DNA of 64,000 bases from positions 7,819,501 through 7,883,500 of the forward strand of contig NC_061141.1 in assembly GCF_905220365.1 (NCBI RefSeq), read 5' to 3'. Shown here in pieces: positions 33,028-45,394 of this stretch. This DNA comes from Vanessa cardui. Lineage: Eukaryota > Arthropoda > Insecta > Lepidoptera > Nymphalidae. Below the pieces are notes generated by a model, which searched no databases, was not told where the DNA came from, and worked only from the letters and a program-made list of their open reading frames with translations. Made by a program: the position numbers and the translations under genes. Numbering within the stretch: position 1 is the first letter of the stretch; each line of letters starts with the position of its first letter.

Positions 33028-33170
33028 AATCGAAATAGACTTTATTTAAGGAGGTTTTTACAAGCAATTTTGAATCGGTATTTAACAAACTGTATTCAGT
33101 GAAGCTACCACCGGTTCGGTATGTAGATTCTAACGAGAAAAATCGGCAACAAACTCGGTAAACAAACAGA
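33028..33170 (-). mobile_element. LINE 3' tail, minus orientation, diverged
   Basis: The + strand has 'aatagactttatttaaggag', 'tttttacaagcaattttgaa', 'gaagctaccaccggttcggt', 'atgtagattctaacgag', the same layout as the tail at 30930-31050. It lacks an ORF. Confidence 0.75.
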
Positions 33171-34071
33171 AAGACGGATATTATAGTAATTTCCCCTTTC
33201 TAATATTAGTTTTGATATTATACTTCTGTAAATTATGGACATTTGATTATTTACAATACATCTACAACAAAATTATAAATTCGAAAGATAATTTGTTTGT
33301 TACGCTTTTACCTTTGTATCTACTCCGAAGTCCGAATATAATGAAATTTTACATAATAGAAATATATGACATAAGGCGTTATCTATTTACGTTCATTTGA
33401 CGCGCCTCATCTTCGCAGGTGAAGCTGCGCCGTGAAATAGTTCGCAAAAAAGTTCTTAAATATAGACTTAAGTATATATACAGATTAAAATTTAATCTAA
33501 TTGTCGTGTAGTAGTATAGTAGGTAGTGTCTTCTGATATCTTCTTCGAATGGATTTAATTTAAACAGTAAGCGGCAAATGAAATGTCTTTTTAAATAATT
33601 TTGTAAATTCACATTCATAACGTAATACTGAAACTTTTGAGAAGTAAATTTATAAGTCCTGTAATTTAGTGCAAGAACAATTGTCTATTGCTTGTATTGT
33701 GTAGGACGAATCATTAGTAATTAAGTTATTAATATTTATAACAATACTGTTTATCGCACGACTTACCGTTTAATTGTATCTATTTAAGTCAGAGAAATAT
33801 TGTGAACTTCATTAATAAATCTTGACTATTAATAATCAACGGTATTTTTGTATTAGAAGATTATTTTTATTAATATAAAAATGAATGCTTTATTTTTAAC
33901 AATAAATACGTTTAAAGGTCATAAAAACGGACTATAAACAAGGCATGTTATCCTGTATATCATTCCATTGTATTTTTTTTATTTACTTGCTTGGATTAAG
34001 TGTTAGTTGATTTTCATAAATCAGCATTAATTTAATTGTATATGGCGTTTACATGTGTATATATATGTGTG

Positions 34072-34205
34072 ATGAAAAAGAGTAACCTTGAATTCCTCGC
34101 CTTTTCTCTGAAGAATGTAGATTCCGAACCGGTAGTAGCTTTGCATTAAACTTAATCTTGTAAAAACATTCAATACTTGCTTGCAAAAGTAAATTACAAC
34201 AAATT
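34072..34205 (+). mobile_element. LINE 3' tail, plus orientation, diverged
   Basis: It includes 'gatgaaaaagagtaacctt', 'aatgtagattccgaaccggt', 'agtagctttgcattaaactt' and 'cttgcttgcaaaagtaaa'. These are aligned pieces of the shared 3' UTR with internal changes. Confidence 0.65.
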
Positions 34206-34326
34206 CTATTTTACTTTGTTCGATGTGTTCAATATATTCATGCATTGTTTATCTGATTGAGTTGAAACTTTGTGTAGTTTTGTTAGTTGGCTGACGGTTT
34301 CTGTCATGGTGCGTTCAACGTATAAT

Positions 34327-34335
34327 AGGTGGCGC
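34327..34335 (+). promoter_or_regulatory. CTCF-like motif AGGTGGCGC
   Basis: The string aggtggcgc matches the core reported for insect CTCF sites. It is a nine-base match with no other evidence. Confidence 0.25.
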
Positions 34336-34339
34336 TAGT

Positions 34340-35317
34340 CGTGTCGAAAATAATTTTCGATTTGTAAATGCGTTCCAATTTAATACGGACATAAGTTTAT
34401 CCTATATAATTTAGTCAAATGTAAAATTATCTGCAATTATACGTTATTGTAAATACAATAATTAATGTGTTAATATGTATTGTTATTTAGATTTATTTAT
34501 CTCTAATTAAATCCAATTACGTATTCATATTAAAATGAATATACGAATTTTGTTTTTAATCTACTTTTAGCGACTTAGGTCTGTGTGTGCGTGTGTTCGT
34601 GTGATTTGTCCCTGTGTGTTTTTGAACATGTATTTTAAAAAGATAAAAGCGAGTGCTATATTAATGTAACTACAAAATGATACCATATCATATTTTGATT
34701 TAGCTGACCACGAACTTTATCAACGTTGTGTGCTAAACATTTGATTCGTTATCAATTATGAAAAACGTTTTATATTATTTTTAGACACGTCGAGTATTTG
34801 TTTGTGAATTAAAAACAACAATGTATTAAATAGCAGAAGTTATCAATTATGTCTAAGTGTTTGCTATAATATAAATAATAATGAATGTTTGTATGTGTCC
34901 TATATGAAATATTTTTATTTTTACTAGTCAAAACCAAAAAACTGTGAATTTTATATTATTCTATATTTAAAACGCGATATTGGGTTATAAATAAATCTCT
35001 CACAGAAATAACTCTAAAATGAATATATTAATTGTTTCACTCCACACTAACTATTATTAGATTTTAAATTTAAAACAAACCCCAATCGTAATATTAGTTG
35101 GTAATATTTTGAGCTCATATCAACAGTTGGTTGGCTACAGATGTTCAGAGATAGTATCTCCGCACTTGTCAAAACATATTAAATACATAGGTGAGGTGTT
35201 TGTGTTCTTATGAGACTCAATATAACGTTTCGTTTATATCTTTAATATTTTATTTTAAAAAGTTTAAATATTAAAATCAATTCTGTGTCAAACACAACCT
35301 GTTTCGGCTTAAAATGA
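34340..35317. other. AT-rich spacer
   Basis: No exon or recognisable repeat was seen. A short TG-rich patch lies near 34580-34620. Confidence 0.5.
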
Positions 35318-35445
35318 AAATCAAAATATACTTTATTCAAGTAGACTTTTACAGACACTTTTGAATCGTTTAACAATTATATTATGTGTAGCTACAACTG
35401 GTTCGGAAAGTAGATTCTACGGGTAAGAATCAAGCAGAGAATGTT
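35318..35445 (-). mobile_element. LINE 3' tail, minus orientation, next to mariner
   Basis: The + strand has 'aaaatcaaaatatactttat', 'tcaagtagacttttacagac', 'acttttgaatcg', 'gctacaactggttcggaaag', 'tagattctacgg'. It is a solo 5'-truncated tail about 43 bp from the mariner end. Confidence 0.78.
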
Positions 35446-35487
35446 TTGGTTGATTGTTATACACGCGAAATTGGCTGGATATTGTAA

Positions 35488-36769
35488 TAGGTTGGGGAAA
35501 AAGTTTCTTCGTATTTTATATGAAAATTCAAAAGTTTTTTTTATAGTTTATTTACATTTGACTAAAGTATGTAGGTGCCATTTTGTTCCATAACTTTTTG
35601 CCATCTTGTTGGTAGTGACATGATCCCATTGCTGTAAAAATTTTGTCGCTTCTGATCGAAAAACTGCGACAAGTGGTTTTGGCAGTCCTCTCGTGATGTT
35701 AACCTGACACTGCCTAAGGAATTCTGCAGAGACCGAAACAGATGAAAATCTGAAGGTGCAAGGTCAGGACTATACGGCGGATGCATTAATACCTCCCAGC
35801 CAAACTCTCGGTAATTTTTTTTGAGTGGCTAAAGATGTGTGAGGTCTAGCGTTGTCATGGTGAAAAACCACACCCCTTCTGTTGATCAATTCTGGCCGCT
35901 TTCTCTCAATTTCTTGCTTCAATCTCATCAATTGTTCGCAATACAGTTCTGAATCGATGGTCCTGCCGGGCGGTAACAGCTCATAATGAATGATGCCCTT
36001 CCAATCCCACCATACACACAGCATTACCTTGTTGCGAGTTAATCCGGGTTTTGCCACAGTCTGTGAAGCTTGACCGGCCTTTGACCACGATCTTTTTCGC
36101 ACGTTCTTGTCGTATGTGATCCACTTTTCATCACCAGTTATCAGCTTCTTCAAAAATGGTTCGGTTTCATTACGTCGTAATAAAGAATCACAAATGAGTA
36201 CACGGTTCATTAGGTTTCTTTCAGTGAGTTCATGAGGCACCCATATATCGAGCTGTTTTGTGTACCCAGCTGTATTCAAATGAGTCAAAACCGTTTTGTG
36301 GTCAATTGCCAGTTCTTCAGCTACATCGTAACTACTAATATGCCGATCTTGCTCCACTTTTTCAAAAATGGCATCAATTTTGTCCGTAACAGGGCGACCA
36401 GAGCGAGATGCATCTTTGATATCTAAATTTCCGGCTTGAAAACGCTTAAACCAAACTTGCGCTACTCTCACAGATACTGCATTAGGTCCATAAACATCAC
36501 AAATTTTTTTCGCGGCTTGAGTTGCTTTTTTACCTTTTTTATAGTAAAATTTTGAAATGTATCGAATTTCTTCTTTAGATTCACTCATTTTAACAACAAC
36601 AAAAACAAATGAAAATCACACAAATTCCTAATTTGAATTTGGAAGTGCCTTCTTTAAAATTAAAACTTTTTAATGATACCAAAACCAGCCAGATACAAAT
36701 GGTATAGCCAAAGAGATTTTATTACAAGTTCATACATACTATATGCGAAAAGACTTTTTCCCCAACCTA
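35488..36769 (-). mobile_element. mariner DNA transposon, near-complete, 1,282 bp
   Basis: The terminal inverted repeats start 'taggttggggaaaaagt' at 35488 and end in its complement at 36769, matching over about 28 bp with a few differences. The element is bounded by TA, the mariner target. Its length is typical for mariner (about 1.3 kb). It carries one transposase gene on the minus strand, broken by a single-base frameshift. No internal deletion is apparent. Confidence 0.93.
35562..36588 (-). pseudogene. mariner transposase (DD34D), broken by a one-base frameshift
   Basis: The N-terminal frame (36588-35770, 272 codons) has the paired helix-turn-helix region (residues about 1-110) and WVPHEL at 116-121. 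The catalytic Asp in TGDEKW is at 153 and the second in HHDNARPH at 245. The C-terminal frame (35786-35562) carries YSPDLAPSDFHLF with the third Asp, 34 residues beyond the second if frames are joined. The break lies near 35811, where an additional base sits beside an eight-T run. Total length is close to the usual 340-350 residues. The enzyme would cut and join at TA sites. This copy should be inactive, though the ends could be mobilised in trans. A sequencing error at the homopolymer is also possible. Confidence 0.92.
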
Positions 36770-37905
36770 ATATTAGGGTTTTTGGTATTGAAGATAAGCT
36801 AACATCATTCCATATTCTACCAGCTAGCAGCTACAATTAGTATTCTTGTATTATTGGGATAGTTTAACAAATTATATGTTACAGATATATGTTTTTTGTT
36901 TCCGAGGATGGTAGCGTACTGACTATTGATGATGTAATCAATAATTAATATTTGTAACCATCGACTAGCAGCCATCGACAAGCAGACCAACATCAGAACA
37001 AACTTAAAAATATTAGAATAAAAAGATTTTTTTATATGGAATTATGATTCACGTGTCCTTCTGTATTTATTCTTGAAAAAAATATAAATGTGATTTTGAA
37101 ACTAAATCCAAGTTTTAAAGTCTCTTCGAAATAAAACAAACGAACGTCTTAAATTACAATACTAGTTTAAACCATTAAATTCTGGCCGTGATTATCATCT
37201 CTTTGATGTAATGTGATACTGTTTACACTACACACTATTATGTATTCGTTTCACAACTCGCCCAGCATCAAGATTACTGACGTTTTTATTTACATAAGCT
37301 CATTGTTTCGTTGTTTTATTAATATATTACCTATGTATATTTAATAATATGTATTTGATGGAAACGAATTTCTACTGAGCTACTTTCTCGATAAAATCTA
37401 GATATTTGAGATCTTTAATTTTAGTTCTCAAACTTATTTAGACTTTGTTTTGACTTCCTAAAGTACCAGTATGAAATAATCTCCTAACCTTCTCAAGATG
37501 AGATGGGTCCTTGTCAAATTGTAGGAAATATACAGGCAAGTACTTTTAAGTACAAATCATGAAAGCAGGTATATAATATAATATGCTAACACGAATAAGC
37601 ATTCGTATAAAACAAATATTTGTTATGTACACAAACATCGATAAATAAACTTGGCGTACAGACTTGAATTACAATATTTAAGACAATATATACATAACTT
37701 GTTTCCTTTTATTAAAACTAGAAGACGTCTGCCGATTTTGTCGCTTTTAAAATTAATTTTAAGAAGTTCTTTCGCTACAGCATGTCTTTGACAACTTTTG
37801 TGTTTTTACGTTAAAGAGTGAAGCTAAGCTTAAGTTTGTAGCGTGAATTTTGATTACAGAGGCTATGTGACGAAATCTTGTGATAAGAGCATCAACGAGA
37901 CAACT
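36770..37905. other. AT-rich spacer after mariner
   Basis: No coding exon or clear repeat was seen. An 'atgagatgggtccttgtcaa' patch near 37499 may be SINE debris. Confidence 0.45.
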
Positions 37906-37914
37906 TACTCAGTT

Positions 37915-38435
37915 ATATATCGTTACCAGCGGCATCGGCTTCGCAAGGGTGCAATGCTGATATTAATATGCTACAATAACCTTACTATATTGTCCATGTA
38001 TTATACATAAACTTTCCTCTCGTATCGCTCTATCTATTAAGAAAAATACATCAAAATCAGTTGCGTAATTTAAAAGATCTAAGCATACACAGAGTTGAAA
38101 TGGTCCAGTGGTTAGAACGCGTGCATCTTAACCGATGATTGCGGGTTCAAACCCAGGCAAGCACCGCTGATTCACGTGCTTAATTTGTCTTTTTAATTCA
38201 TCTCGTGCGGTGAAGGAAAACATCGTGAGGAGTGAGCAGAATTCCTAAAGCCACATGTGTATTCCACCAACAAGCGTTGGACCAGCGTGGTGGATATATG
38301 TTCCAAACCTTCTCCTCAAAGGGAGAGCAGGCATTTAGCCCAGCAGTAGGAATTTTATAGGCTGCTTTTTTTAAGCATACATAGGGACAGACAGCGATAA
38401 GCGAATTGGTTTTATACTATGTAATGATGATGCAC
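37915..38435 (+). repeat. Dispersed repeat family D, split by a SINE
   Basis: The left part (about 37915-38092) reads 'ccagcggcatcggcttcgca', 'agggtgcaatgctgatatta', 'cgtatcgctctatctattaa', 'catcaaaatcagttgcgtaa'. The right part (38372-38435) continues 'taagcatacatagggacaga', 'cagcgataagcg', 'ttttatactatgtaatgatg'. Removing the SINE restores the usual order of this common lepidopteran repeat. Confidence 0.75.
38080..38384 (+). mobile_element. SINE (family A) nested in family D, with 13-bp target duplication
   Basis: The flanks 'taagcatacacag' (38080-38092) and 'taagcatacatag' (38372-38384) differ at one base. The body has the tRNA-like head, 'catcgtgagga', 'ggtggatatatgttccaaac', 'gcccagcagtaggaa' and a short T tail. 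The central part is shortened. Confidence 0.87.
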
Positions 38436-38439
38436 CATT

Positions 38440-39205
38440 ATTAGCAGCACTAGCAACTAAAGCAATCAGCTAATTACACTTTTTAATATATGCTTGTAAT
38501 ACAGCATACAAAAGGGTCACCTAATTGTAATCCCCTCGGCCATGGGAATATTAAGAGAAAGCCTCTCCACATTTCCTACTATGGATATCGTTAATGTTAT
38601 TACAAAAGGTCGTATCTAAGACTTAACTGCCAATTTGAAACAACAAACAGTCGTAAGTCTCTGACAATTGTTAGCTATATATATTTTGAATGCCATAAAT
38701 ATTGCGAAAATAAATTTGCTATAGTTACGGAAGAAATAAATTATGATTATTTTAATGAAATGTAAGGAAATATTTAGTTGGTACTTATGTTCTGTTATTT
38801 AAATAACATTACAAATTCCCTTATGCACTAACAGTGGTGATGCAGACAGTGCCAGTAATTAAACTGGTTCACTAACACGGAAAGCAATGTATTAAGTGTA
38901 TTTGTTTCTGTCTAGTCTGCACTAAGACATGTGTTTTACATACAATGTCATACACATCGACTTGCGCAAGTACAAAATGTTGTATTGTTCAGGTGTGAAT
39001 TGTGAAAGATGAGTGAGCCAGTGTAATAAAATTAATTTTAAATGTTAATTGTGTAGCGCTAATGTACTTGAGGTATTGCAAACACTCAAAAGTCAAACAG
39101 TTTTGTATAACAGCTCACTAATTGCTGTTGGGGGTGTCTAAATGCTAAAAATTGATTGGATGTGAAGTAGAGATTAAAGTATTCGAGATTGTTACTTTAT
39201 ACCAA
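38440..39205. other. Spacer with decayed family B debris
   Basis: Pieces such as 'gccagtaattaaactggttc' and 'gatgagtgagccagtgtaat' near 38840-39030 resemble family B on either strand. Otherwise nothing was recognised. Confidence 0.4.
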
Positions 39206-39209
39206 TGTA

Positions 39210-39370
39210 TCTACCTCGAGGCTTCGTCCGTTTATCATCAGGAAATCAGGTGTTATATAACCTATGCGGAAATAGGATATCTGTATTCCGAATTTTATCT
39301 AAATCCTTCCATCCGTTTTTGCGTTATTGACTAATAAATATCCAAACATTCCCATTTATTATATTAGTTT
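39210..39370 (+). repeat. Dispersed repeat family E
   Basis: It reads 'cctcgaggcttcgtccgttt', 'ggtgttatataacctatgcg', 'attttatctaaatccttcca', 'tccgtttttgcgttattgac', 'cccatttattatattag'. This is the common 'cctcgtggcttcgcccg...' type repeat of lepidopteran introns, shortened. Confidence 0.65.
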
Positions 39371-40430
39371 CGACCTTTTTATTATTTTATATGTATGTAA
39401 TTTATATATTGATATATAATTTGTTTATTTTATATTTACATTTATTTAAAAGTTTTAGTTATAGCTTGTATGTTATTTTATTATTACAGCACCACCCACC
39501 TCATATTCAATGAGCTATGCCAACCGTTGGTTGCCTGGAAGAGATTGCTATGTAGTTTTTTATTTAGGCTGGATCCTTGTCGTACTTTTTTTTATGTGGT
39601 GTACAATTAAGTATAAAGTATTATAAGGATAATATTTGTGTGTAAAAACAAACTATATAATTTTAAGTAATTCCTTGTCGTCCTCGTGTTTATTAATGTG
39701 AACCGATATAATGTGTGTGAAACTCTTTTGTCTCCGTTCCTTCACAATGATGGATTTTATTATGACTAAGGCGATGCCATCGACCCATGCTAACATTTAA
39801 CGTAATACTCAGTATTCATGTTGAGTCAATATAAAATGTGCAATTATGACTTAATTGCTTTTAATGATTAATAAATTTAGTTATATGTTCGGAATGTTTT
39901 TGTCGATCGCTGTCGATATATGGGAATATTTAAAATGAATAATGACATCATAGTTAATAAACAATTAGTGTATGACATAATACAGATTATAATATGGATC
40001 GATATTTTTAAGAATTGTTTTCTATAAATAAAAAGGGAATATTATATTGACGGCTTTTTCGCTTTCAATTATATTGTAACGAATTTATGCAATCAAAGAT
40101 ACTCAAGTATATAAATAGATATGTTACAAAATAAAATAGATTATCTTTAATCCATGCATATGTTACGATCGCGGGAGACTAATAAACAACTATGACATTG
40201 AATTGAGATTATCTCATTAGTCGAGATCTCGAATACTCTATAAGTAGGTATTATTGATTCGTTAAATTGCGCTTTGAATGTTTCTTATATTATTAATGTA
40301 ATTAAGTAGATATAAGTATAAAAGCGCGAATGTGTTGTAATAAAATTAAATAGGATAAACATATATGTGATCTATAACATTGAGATACCCGTTCAAAATC
40401 TGACATCGAGGTATTTTGAATAATTATATA
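39371..40430. other. AT-rich spacer
   Basis: No gene was seen, and no repeat was clearly recognised. Confidence 0.5.
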
Positions 40431-40434
40431 ATAT

Positions 40435-40690
40435 AACTAGCTGAATTTAACAAATAATAATAATATATTATTGTCGCTAAGTTACTTCCTATTATATCAG
40501 TTATCTGTGAAAGTCCCGTCAAAATGAGTCCAGTCATTCCAGAGACTAGCCGGAACAAAAGGACAGATCGACAAAAATTGTAAAAAATATGATTTTGTCA
40601 TATTTATCGTGTATAAACACATGCATTGAGTAAAAAGGGCTATAATAGTATTACAAACAGATACTCCAATTTTATTATATGTATTGATAA
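40435..40690 (+). repeat. Dispersed repeat family C, copy 2
   Basis: It has 'taactagctgaattt', 'tgaaagtcccgtcaaaatga', 'gagactagccggaacaaaag', 'gacaaaaattgtaaaaaata', 'atgcattgagtaaaaagggc' and 'acagatactccaattttatt', in the same order as 17868-18150. The short antisense frame over it is accidental. Confidence 0.75.
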
Positions 40691-41021
40691 AAAAAATAAT
40701 TTCGATTATGATAATAATAATGAAAGATTTATTCGAATTAATAAGCAACTATGATCTAGTATGGAGACTATTGGACTGTAACGAGTCTACGTCGCGAAAG
40801 ATGTTACTATGCTAAATCTCAAGTCGAATCAAGTCTATAGTTTTGGAGATCTCGTGATGAGTCATGTGTCATACATATGTAGATACATACGTAGATGAGA
40901 TTATGTAAATTAAAGGGACTTTTATCTCTACTCCTTTTGCGATGGAAATTGGCGATAGGTTTTATCATGAAAAAATAATAAATAGAATATCAATCTTTGT
41001 GTGGAACTAATAAAAATAAAC

Positions 41022-41310
41022 CGGCTAATTGCGAGTCGAACTCGCACACGAAGGGTTCCGTACCATGACTTGAACTGACTGGGTAAATACTATACACATT
41101 TGTTCATATCGAGCAAAAACAGGCTGAAAATAGCGTTTTTTGTATGGGAGCCCTCCTAAAGTAATTATTTAATTTTTTTTTGCATATTTTAACTGTACAG
41201 CTGTCACATTTCTTGAGATACAGCTTGGTGACGGACGGATAGACAGCGAAGTTTTAGTGACGGAGTCCAGTTTTTACTCTTTGGATACGCAACTCTAAAA
41301 ATACTTGCCA
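41022..41310 (+). repeat. Dispersed repeat family F ('cgagtcgaactcgcacacg')
   Basis: It contains 'ccggctaattgcgagtcgaa', 'ctcgcacacgaagggttccg', 'tttttgtatgggagccctcc', 'gagatacagcttggtgacgg', 'gacagcgaagttttagtgac' and 'ctttggatacgcaactctaa'. I recognise this as one of the most frequent dispersed repeats in lepidopteran DNA. No open frame is present. Confidence 0.78.
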
Positions 41311-42029
41311 AATTTTATTCACACATAAATTGGCGCAATTAAAAAGAGTTTGTAACAACAAATACTTACTTCTATTCAATGGTAGCGTTAGCATATTTAA
41401 TCTCGAAGTAATATGAACGAACGATACACTTTAAGTAAAATGTGTTCGTAAAAGAAGATCTTATAAAAAGGCATTACAGATCAAAGGCACGCTTTCAATA
41501 ACGCCACATTGAGGACCGAAGTCAATTGCTTAAGGGATTCCTCAGCGACGGCGAAAATGTAAAACGAAAGTTTGAATTGTAATAATATATTTGTGACATA
41601 ACTCATTACAACATTGTCATAGAGATTCGGAGCTATAATGAGTTTTATTGTAAATGTTTTTTTTATTTTTAAAATTTAAATTGTATATTAGGTGACGTAT
41701 AAATTTGTCATTGCTACATTGGTCTCGTGTTCGATCATTTTGGTTGATTCTTATACCCGATACGACGATGCGTACCCACTTATGTACTACAATATCTTCT
41801 GTATGAATAGTGCTAGTGTTTGAATTACATTGATATTGCTAAATTTCAGCTCAAATACGTATTGTTAGTTATATACTTCACTTTTCATTGTGATGGTCGT
41901 TTAAAGCGAAGTAAAAGCTTGTTATGATAATATTTGATTATCTTTATTCAAAGTAATCATCTTAGGTAACTCAAGTGGCACTGATGTGTTCTTTTAAATA
42001 TCCTATACTGAGTCATGATTGTTATTTTT

Positions 42030-42050
42030 GTGTGTGTGTGTGTGTGTGTT
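42030..42050. repeat. (GT)n microsatellite
   Basis: About ten uninterrupted tg units. Confidence 0.9.
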
Positions 42051-42349
42051 TATTACTCGAAAATACAACAAACAAAAGCTATTCGAAAGTAGGTAGATTC
42101 TAAAGTCCGCTAAGTAAAATAGGTTTGGAGATGCACTCGTGTTTGTAAACGTTGGCTTGCAAGTTGCTCTCGTCATTGTTTTATGGATAGCAGACGAAAA
42201 TGTCGCTGAGAGGCAGCGAGGGACGCATTGTTCCTACGCTACATATTACTACTGAGCCGACAATGAAAAACGCGTAAAACAAATATACCATACCATACAC
42301 AATAGTCTGTTTGTTTAAATGATCTTTGATATTAGTTATATTAAAATTT

Positions 42350-42610
42350 TTAGCTATAACTACCTGTCCCCTTGAGTTCCTGAGCGTTTTGATTAAACAT
42401 AAAATGTTATTGTTGTAGCCTAAGTTACCCCTGATTACATCAACTATCTACAGTGAAAGTCCCGTCAAAATCGGTCTAGCCGTTCTAAAGATTGGCCCGC
42501 ATAAATAAACAGATAGATAAAATTGTAAAAACAATATTGTGGTATATATACTGTTTTTATTATTTTTTTGAACATTACAAACAGACACTGAAATTTTAGT
42601 TTACTTATGT
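42350..42610 (+). repeat. Dispersed repeat family C, copy 3
   Basis: It holds 'gttgtagcctaagttacccc', 'agtgaaagtcccgtcaaaat', 'cggtctagccgttctaaaga', 'aaacagatagataaaattgt' and 'acattacaaacagacactga'. It is in the same orientation as the other two copies. Confidence 0.75.
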
Positions 42611-42619
42611 ATAGATATC

Positions 42620-43610
42620 AAAATTAAATTTCCATTGAGTTAATTGATAATAAACAAATGCCATCATTATTGCATGTTTCAGATATGTTTTTCAATGAAA
42701 TCGAAATAGTTCATTTCTCGAATATAAATTGAATGTATGAAATAAGGTCAGTCCTTGGTTGTTGTGATATTATAATTGATATCGCTTAGTATTTCTACTA
42801 AATATTTGGTTTTGCGAATCGAATTTGAATCTGAGATGTATTGTTTTATCACGAGGAAGGGAATCGCAATCCATTTTTTATTCCAACCAGCTTTAAACTA
42901 TAAATAAAAAGTTCGTGTTAAGAGACAGACATTCCAATGAACAATTTATATGATACGGTTTTTTTTTCTTTAGATTATTAAGCAAAAGTTAACTTTAAAA
43001 CTTGTATTCAGCCAGTCCGTCTCATGAAAAACTCAATTAAACATATATTTTTTAAAAGTTTTGTATTGTTAATCTATAGTCACTTATTAAACGTTAATTT
43101 ATTTTTATTGAATTCCAAAAAAGTTATTAGCCTATTTGAAATATTTCAATATTAATCCGTCACGTACATTAATAATCTAATATTAGTCAAGAAATATCTT
43201 ATCAACAAATCAGCCGTATTTTATCTACAAGTATTAGTATAGACAGTTATTTTGAAGCGCCTCGTTTGAAGCCGGAATAAAAATCTCGTTTTTGTATTTC
43301 CTTATCCGAAAATTTTCATTGCATTAATTTCTAAAAAAAAAAAATTTATCGTTATCCTATTTGATTTTAGCGGTTGCGACTATTCTTTACTTATTTTTTT
43401 GTTGGTTGACCCGCGGACGTAATCTTGGACCAGTATTATGAACTAAGAGACTGATAGTCAATACAAAAATTGCAAATAGTTCTGTTATCTTTGCATTTTT
43501 ATTAAACGCTTAGAATGCAAATTGTAATCGACACTATGTTTTAAAAAACGAATCTTTACCTAAGTTTAAAGGTTTTTTGTAAGTTTATTATAAAATATAA
43601 ATAGGTCATA
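42620..43610. other. AT-rich spacer
   Basis: No gene or recognisable repeat was seen. Confidence 0.5.
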
Positions 43611-43799
43611 ATTTATTAAGTGTCAGCACCAACAAAAAAAATAGAGTTCCATCCTATTACCATTAGGTTAGCGTAAAAGAAACGGTGTCGTGTCACCGGC
43701 TCTCGAACTAGGTCACTCTGAGACGTTATAAGTACTGTTTTCTTAATGCCTCACACTATTTACTTCGAACTGAGGAGAGAGTAAATATACCTTTTAAGG

Positions 43800-44025
43800 C
43801 GTTATCAGATGACCTAAAACATAGATCGATAATAATTTATCGCCGCTAACCTTCGGAACTAAGTTATGTCTTTTGCCTGTAATTACACCGGCTCACTCAC
43901 TCTTCAAACTGGAACACAACAATACTAATTGTAAGTGTATTATTGGCTTGGATAGAATATCTAATGAGGGATCGGCACCGACCGGGATGGGCTACAGAGC
44001 CCTACGATGTGAATACTACAACTTT
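43800..44025 (+). repeat. Dispersed repeat family B, + copy
   Basis: It has 'ccgctaaccttcggaactaa', 'gtaattacaccggctcactc', 'actcttcaaactggaacaca', 'acaatactaattgtaagtgt' and 'atgggctacagagccctacg', in family order. The 63-codon frame at 43873 is inside the repeat. Confidence 0.72.
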
Positions 44026-44229
44026 GTATACAGCAGGATCTTCAGTTGTAAAAGTCGATATTAATATATAATTTAGGTAAGATACGTTTAGGTAGATTAC
44101 ATAAATACACGTTAAGTGCGAGACGAAAGGAATCAAAGAGTCTGTACTATTCCATTTCCTGTGGAAATTTACGTACTTTGGATTTTCGTTTAGGTTTTCC
44201 TGGAAATTATTTATAAACAATTACTCTTT

Positions 44230-45390
44230 AATCACGATTATTTTTTAAATGGTTTGCGCAATAGTTAACAAAACGGGGTAAATGATTGATTGATTATTCC
44301 TATAAATATAAGAACATATTTGTGTTTCTCATTATAAGTATTTTCATTTCTTGCAACATATCTCGAAATTGAAATATGTTTTTAATTTTATTAATTATTG
44401 CGGCAAAAATGCTGTTCGTGTCACGTTTGTACCACATTTAAAATGTTTGGGTTATAGATTTAGAGAAAATAAAGCATCTTGTTTTTTTTATCAAAGTATG
44501 ACATGTCCTATGTTTTTTGTATTCAAGTTTAATTAACCTTTAATATTTATGTTTCTATAAATTTTATGCGAATGTAATACAAAAAAACGAATGCGTCAAT
44601 AAGTTTGTATTGCTTTTGGATAATTTCAACGATATTGAACCTGTGGCGATCGATATTTCACTCTGATTTCATATTATTTATAAACTAATCACCGCTTGCG
44701 ATATCTAACGTCAAACGAACGTCAATAATATAAGAGGAGAAGTTAATTTTTACGTCCTCGTAAATCGTCGATGTGTTTGAAAATAAATTATTTTCATCGG
44801 TCGTTGTCATTGATTTATTGCACGTTGTCAAAATAAATCGTTTCAGGATGTCGTGAAAGTGAAATTTGAAATGTTTTGTCGGAAAGTGACAGTTTATTTT
44901 AAATACATATTTCTTTCTCTTTCTTACTCTCGTTGCTCGGACCAGATGTATAAAAAAGGTGGCCCGTTGCAGCTGCGTAAAGATATAATTAAGTGCTAAG
45001 TAATTCATTACTGCTGACTATATGGGTAATGTTTATATTATTTCTCCTTTATAAAATGTGTGCATAATTATGGTAAAGCTACTTCGAATATTGATGGCGT
45101 TTTAAATTAGTCGTATTAACATAGGAGATAGCATAGTATGTACAACTGTGGGTAAATGTAGGTGCACTATCAATTCCTTCACATTCATAATCTGATGTAA
45201 GTTTAGAAGGTGAAGACTGGAATAGTACACTTTTTTTTTTTACTGTAACCGAACCGATCTATGTTTACATCTTTGTTGTCCCAAATAATTGTACCAACGG
45301 ACTCTGAATTAGCAACCTTATCAATGTGCTACTAAATACATTACTATTAACCTGAGTATTGCAAATCAAAATCGGACAAGAACAGTTGTT
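44230..45390. other. Spacer, no gene supported
   Basis: A 107-codon minus-strand frame (44685-45008) is open. Its product is basic and hydrophobic in patches, without recognisable motifs or codon bias, and is judged accidental. The strand complementary to it contains a GC-richer patch. Confidence 0.45.
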
Positions 45391-45394
45391 TCTC

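Noticed and set aside
44685..45008. 107-codon minus-strand ORF
   Set aside because: No motif, no splice context, no initiation context, and codon use that looks like background. Kept as spacer.
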